From an uncultured Collinsella sp. (GTDB lineage: Bacteria > Actinomycetota > Coriobacteriia > Coriobacteriales > Coriobacteriaceae), in NCBI GenBank assembly GCA_902464645.1, contig CABQKL010000091.1:1-7139 (forward strand): a DNA stretch of 7,139 nt, read 5' to 3'. This document shows, piece after piece, positions 6,224 through 7,139 of the stretch. A program made the translations under genes and the position numbers. Under the pieces are notes generated by a model. The model had not been told where the DNA came from. It made no database searches and saw only the letters and a program-made list of their open reading frames with translations. Position 1 is the first letter of the stretch, and the number at the start of each line of letters is the position of its first letter.

Positions 6224-6324
6224 GTCCGCGTGCGGCTGGCGCCGCCCGCATTCGCTGCGTCGCTTCACTCCTTGCGTGCTGCGCTGGAAAACGCTTGCGC
6301 GTTTCCTCAGCTCCGCACCCTGTC
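6224..6324. other. 101-bp GC-rich spacer with hairpins between the two repeat copies
   Basis: Contains GCGGC/GCCGC (6232-6245) and GGAAAACGC/GCGTTTCC (6286-6306, one bulged A). It has no convincing coding frame and is present only between the two direct repeat copies. Its character differs from the AT-richer unit to its left. Confidence 0.45.
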
Positions 6325-6412
6325 GGGTTCGAATCCCGGCGCATGGGTAGCAAAAAGCCCGCTACCGAATTGGCAACGGGCTTCTCAGATTCTGTGGTGC
6401 CCCCAGCGGGAT
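6325..6412. repeat. Direct repeat copy 2, running into intact tRNA-Glu
   Basis: Second copy of the 88-nt unit. Its last 18 nt are the genuine 3' end of tRNA-Glu. The first 25 nt (6325-6349, plus strand) are again a tRNA T-arm/acceptor-like fragment, here with a full T-stem TCGGG/CCCGG. Confidence 0.85.
6352..6383 (-). terminator. Intrinsic terminator of tRNA-Glu
   Basis: On the minus strand AAGCCCGTTGCC (6383-6372) pairs with GGTAGCGGGCTT (6366-6355), with two G-T pairs, around a 5-nt loop, followed by more T residues. It starts 11 nt after the tRNA CCA end. Confidence 0.85.
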
Positions 6413-6471
6413 TCGAACCCGCGATATCCACCTTGAAAGGGTGGCGTCCTTGGCCGCTAGACGATGGGGAC
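6395..6471 (-). tRNA. tRNA-Glu (anticodon UUC)
   Basis: A complete 77-nt cloverleaf including encoded CCA. The acceptor GTCCCCA pairs with TGGGGGC, with one T-G pair; the discriminator base is A. The anticodon stem CCACC/GGTGG holds the loop CTTTCAA, giving anticodon TTC (plus-strand 6435-6437). The T-arm is GCGGG-TTCGAAT-CCCGC. The sequence beginning GTCCCCATCGTCTAGCGG is close to the standard actinobacterial tRNA-Glu. Confidence 0.97.
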
Positions 6472-6481
6472 AGCGGGAAAG

Positions 6482-6490
6482 AGTATAGCA
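6482..6490 (-). promoter_or_regulatory. Extended -10 promoter of tRNA-Glu
   Basis: On the minus strand TGCTATACT is a TGn-type extended -10 with TATACT (5 of 6). The expected start point is a few bases before the tRNA 5' end at 6471. A weak -35 (GTGAAC) lies 16 nt further upstream. Confidence 0.6.
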
Positions 6491-6526
6491 GACTTTTTTA
6501 GCCGTTCACATATCGTTGGCAAACTG

Positions 6527-6565
6527 AAAAACCACCACAAAGGTGCCTGTCCCTTTTGTGGTGGT
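6527..6565 (-). terminator. Intrinsic terminator of gatD
   Basis: On the minus strand ACCACCACAAA (6565-6555) pairs perfectly with TTTGTGGTGGT (6541-6531) around a 13-nt loop, followed by TTTT. It begins 6 nt after the gatD stop and separates gatD from the tRNA promoter. Confidence 0.88.
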
Positions 6566-6571
6566 GGGGTG

Positions 6572-7139
6572 TTAGGGGAGGAGCTTCATGGCGGCGTCGT
6601 GGGCGGCGTGCTCGTAGGTGTCGTCGAGGGGCGTGAGCGGCAGCAGGGCTGTGGCCTGCGCATCGCCGCGGCGCTCGAGGGCGTGCGCGATCAGCCAGTC
6701 GGCGAGCTCGGGGTTCTTGGGCAGTGCCGGTCCGTGTAGGTACGTGCCGATGACGCCCTTGTAGATCAGGCCCTCAAAGCCATCGTCGCCGTTGTTGCCG
6801 GTGCCCGTGATGACGGACGTTCCGAGCGGCGTGGCCTCGGCGTCCAAAAGCGTGCGACCTCCATGGTTCTCGAATCCCACAAAGGGCTCAGGTGCCAGAT
6901 CGGTTTTGACGGCTACGTTGCCGATCAGGCGATCGGAGCCGCGTACGGTTTCGGCGGCAATGACGCCCAGACCCTCAATGCGATCCTCACCCATATAGTA
7001 CGAACGGCCGAGCAGCTGATAGCTGCCACAGATGGCAAGCAGCGAACCGCCGTCCTCAACATAGGATGCGACCTTGTCTTTTTGAGCGAGCAGTTCATGT
7101 GCAACCGCCAGCTGGTCGCGGTCGGAGCCACCGCCCATC
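6572..7139 (-). CDS. gatD: Lipid II isoglutaminyl synthase, glutaminase subunit GatD; 5' end outside window
   Basis: GatD releases ammonia from glutamine for MurT, which amidates the D-Glu of the lipid II stem peptide to D-isoglutamine. It is a CobB/CobQ-type class I amidotransferase acting at the inner face of the membrane. The 188 residues from the last in-window Met show GGGSDRDQ (2-9; the family has GGGQDREQ), the nucleophile elbow LLAICGSYQLLG with C37, VGFENHGG (87-94), and the catalytic His in GTYLHGPALPKNPELAD (H135). The ATG at 7138 is inside the conserved GGG motif, so it is not the true start; roughly 50 N-terminal residues, including the beginning of the Rossmann-like core, lie beyond the right edge. 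murT usually precedes gatD in one operon. The TAA at 6572 is followed at once by a terminator. Confidence 0.93.
   Translation of the reverse strand, partial: MGGGSDRDQLAVAHELLAQKDKVASYVEDGGSLLAICGSYQLLGRSYYMGEDRIEGLGVIAAETVRGSDRLIGNVAVKTDLAPEPFVGFENHGGRTLLDAEATPLGTSVITGTGNNGDDGFEGLIYKGVIGTYLHGPALPKNPELADWLIAHALERRGDAQATALLPLTPLDDTYEHAAHDAAMKLLP

Noticed and set aside
6136..6412. CRISPR array
   Set aside because: Only two copies of a long unit at 189-bp spacing, made of tRNA and terminator parts; no short regular repeat-spacer pattern and no cas genes.
6064..6501. 145-residue plus-strand open frame ending with VPPAGFEPAISTLKG
   Set aside because: It reads through the antisense of tRNA-Glu and its duplicated end; this PPAGFEPA-type peptide is a well-known spurious translation of tRNA genes.

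Overview
The window looks like chromosomal DNA from a high-GC Coriobacteriia-type actinobacterium; a Collinsella-like gut species is my best guess. The basis is GC-rich codon use, a type III glutamine synthetase, an actinobacterial-style tRNA-Glu(UUC), a GatD cell-wall amidotransferase, and a compact MetH whose reactivation domain is a separate protein. The genus is inferred from overall character and was not tested by any search.

Bases 1-3243 (minus strand) hold a tight one-carbon/methionine operon, transcribed right to left. metF (5,10-methylenetetrahydrofolate reductase) comes first, then a stand-alone MetH reactivation-domain protein, then metH, which runs off the left edge. MetF makes 5-methyl-THF, MetH passes the methyl group to homocysteine through cobalamin, and the small middle protein probably rescues oxidised cobalamin. 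metF and the middle gene share a TAATG stop/start. The ribosome binding site of metH overlaps the stop of the middle gene.

Bases 3244-3669 are a divergent intergenic region between metF (minus) and glnN (plus). It contains an 88-bp imperfect palindrome with 39-nt arms (3377-3464), then a run of hairpins (3478-3648) that could form a structured glnN leader. glnN (3670-5757) is a complete type III glutamine synthetase followed by a strong intrinsic terminator.

Bases 5758-6394 have no conventional gene and are the most unusual part. A 219-bp unit (5882-6100) is bounded by 34-nt terminal inverted repeats, 30 of 34 identical. A minus-strand reading frame runs through its right repeat and ends in a possible 38-residue peptide. 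Next comes an 88-nt sequence present twice at an exact 189-bp spacing. It contains a tRNA-like T-arm, a terminator hairpin and the last 18 nt of tRNA-Glu; the second copy runs into the intact tRNA-Glu gene (6395-6471, minus). This resembles a decayed integration site or a local duplication at a tRNA gene.

Bases 6472-7139 hold the tRNA promoter (extended -10), a terminator, and the 3' part of gatD (minus). GatD is the glutaminase subunit of the enzyme that amidates lipid II; its partner murT is expected just beyond the right edge.
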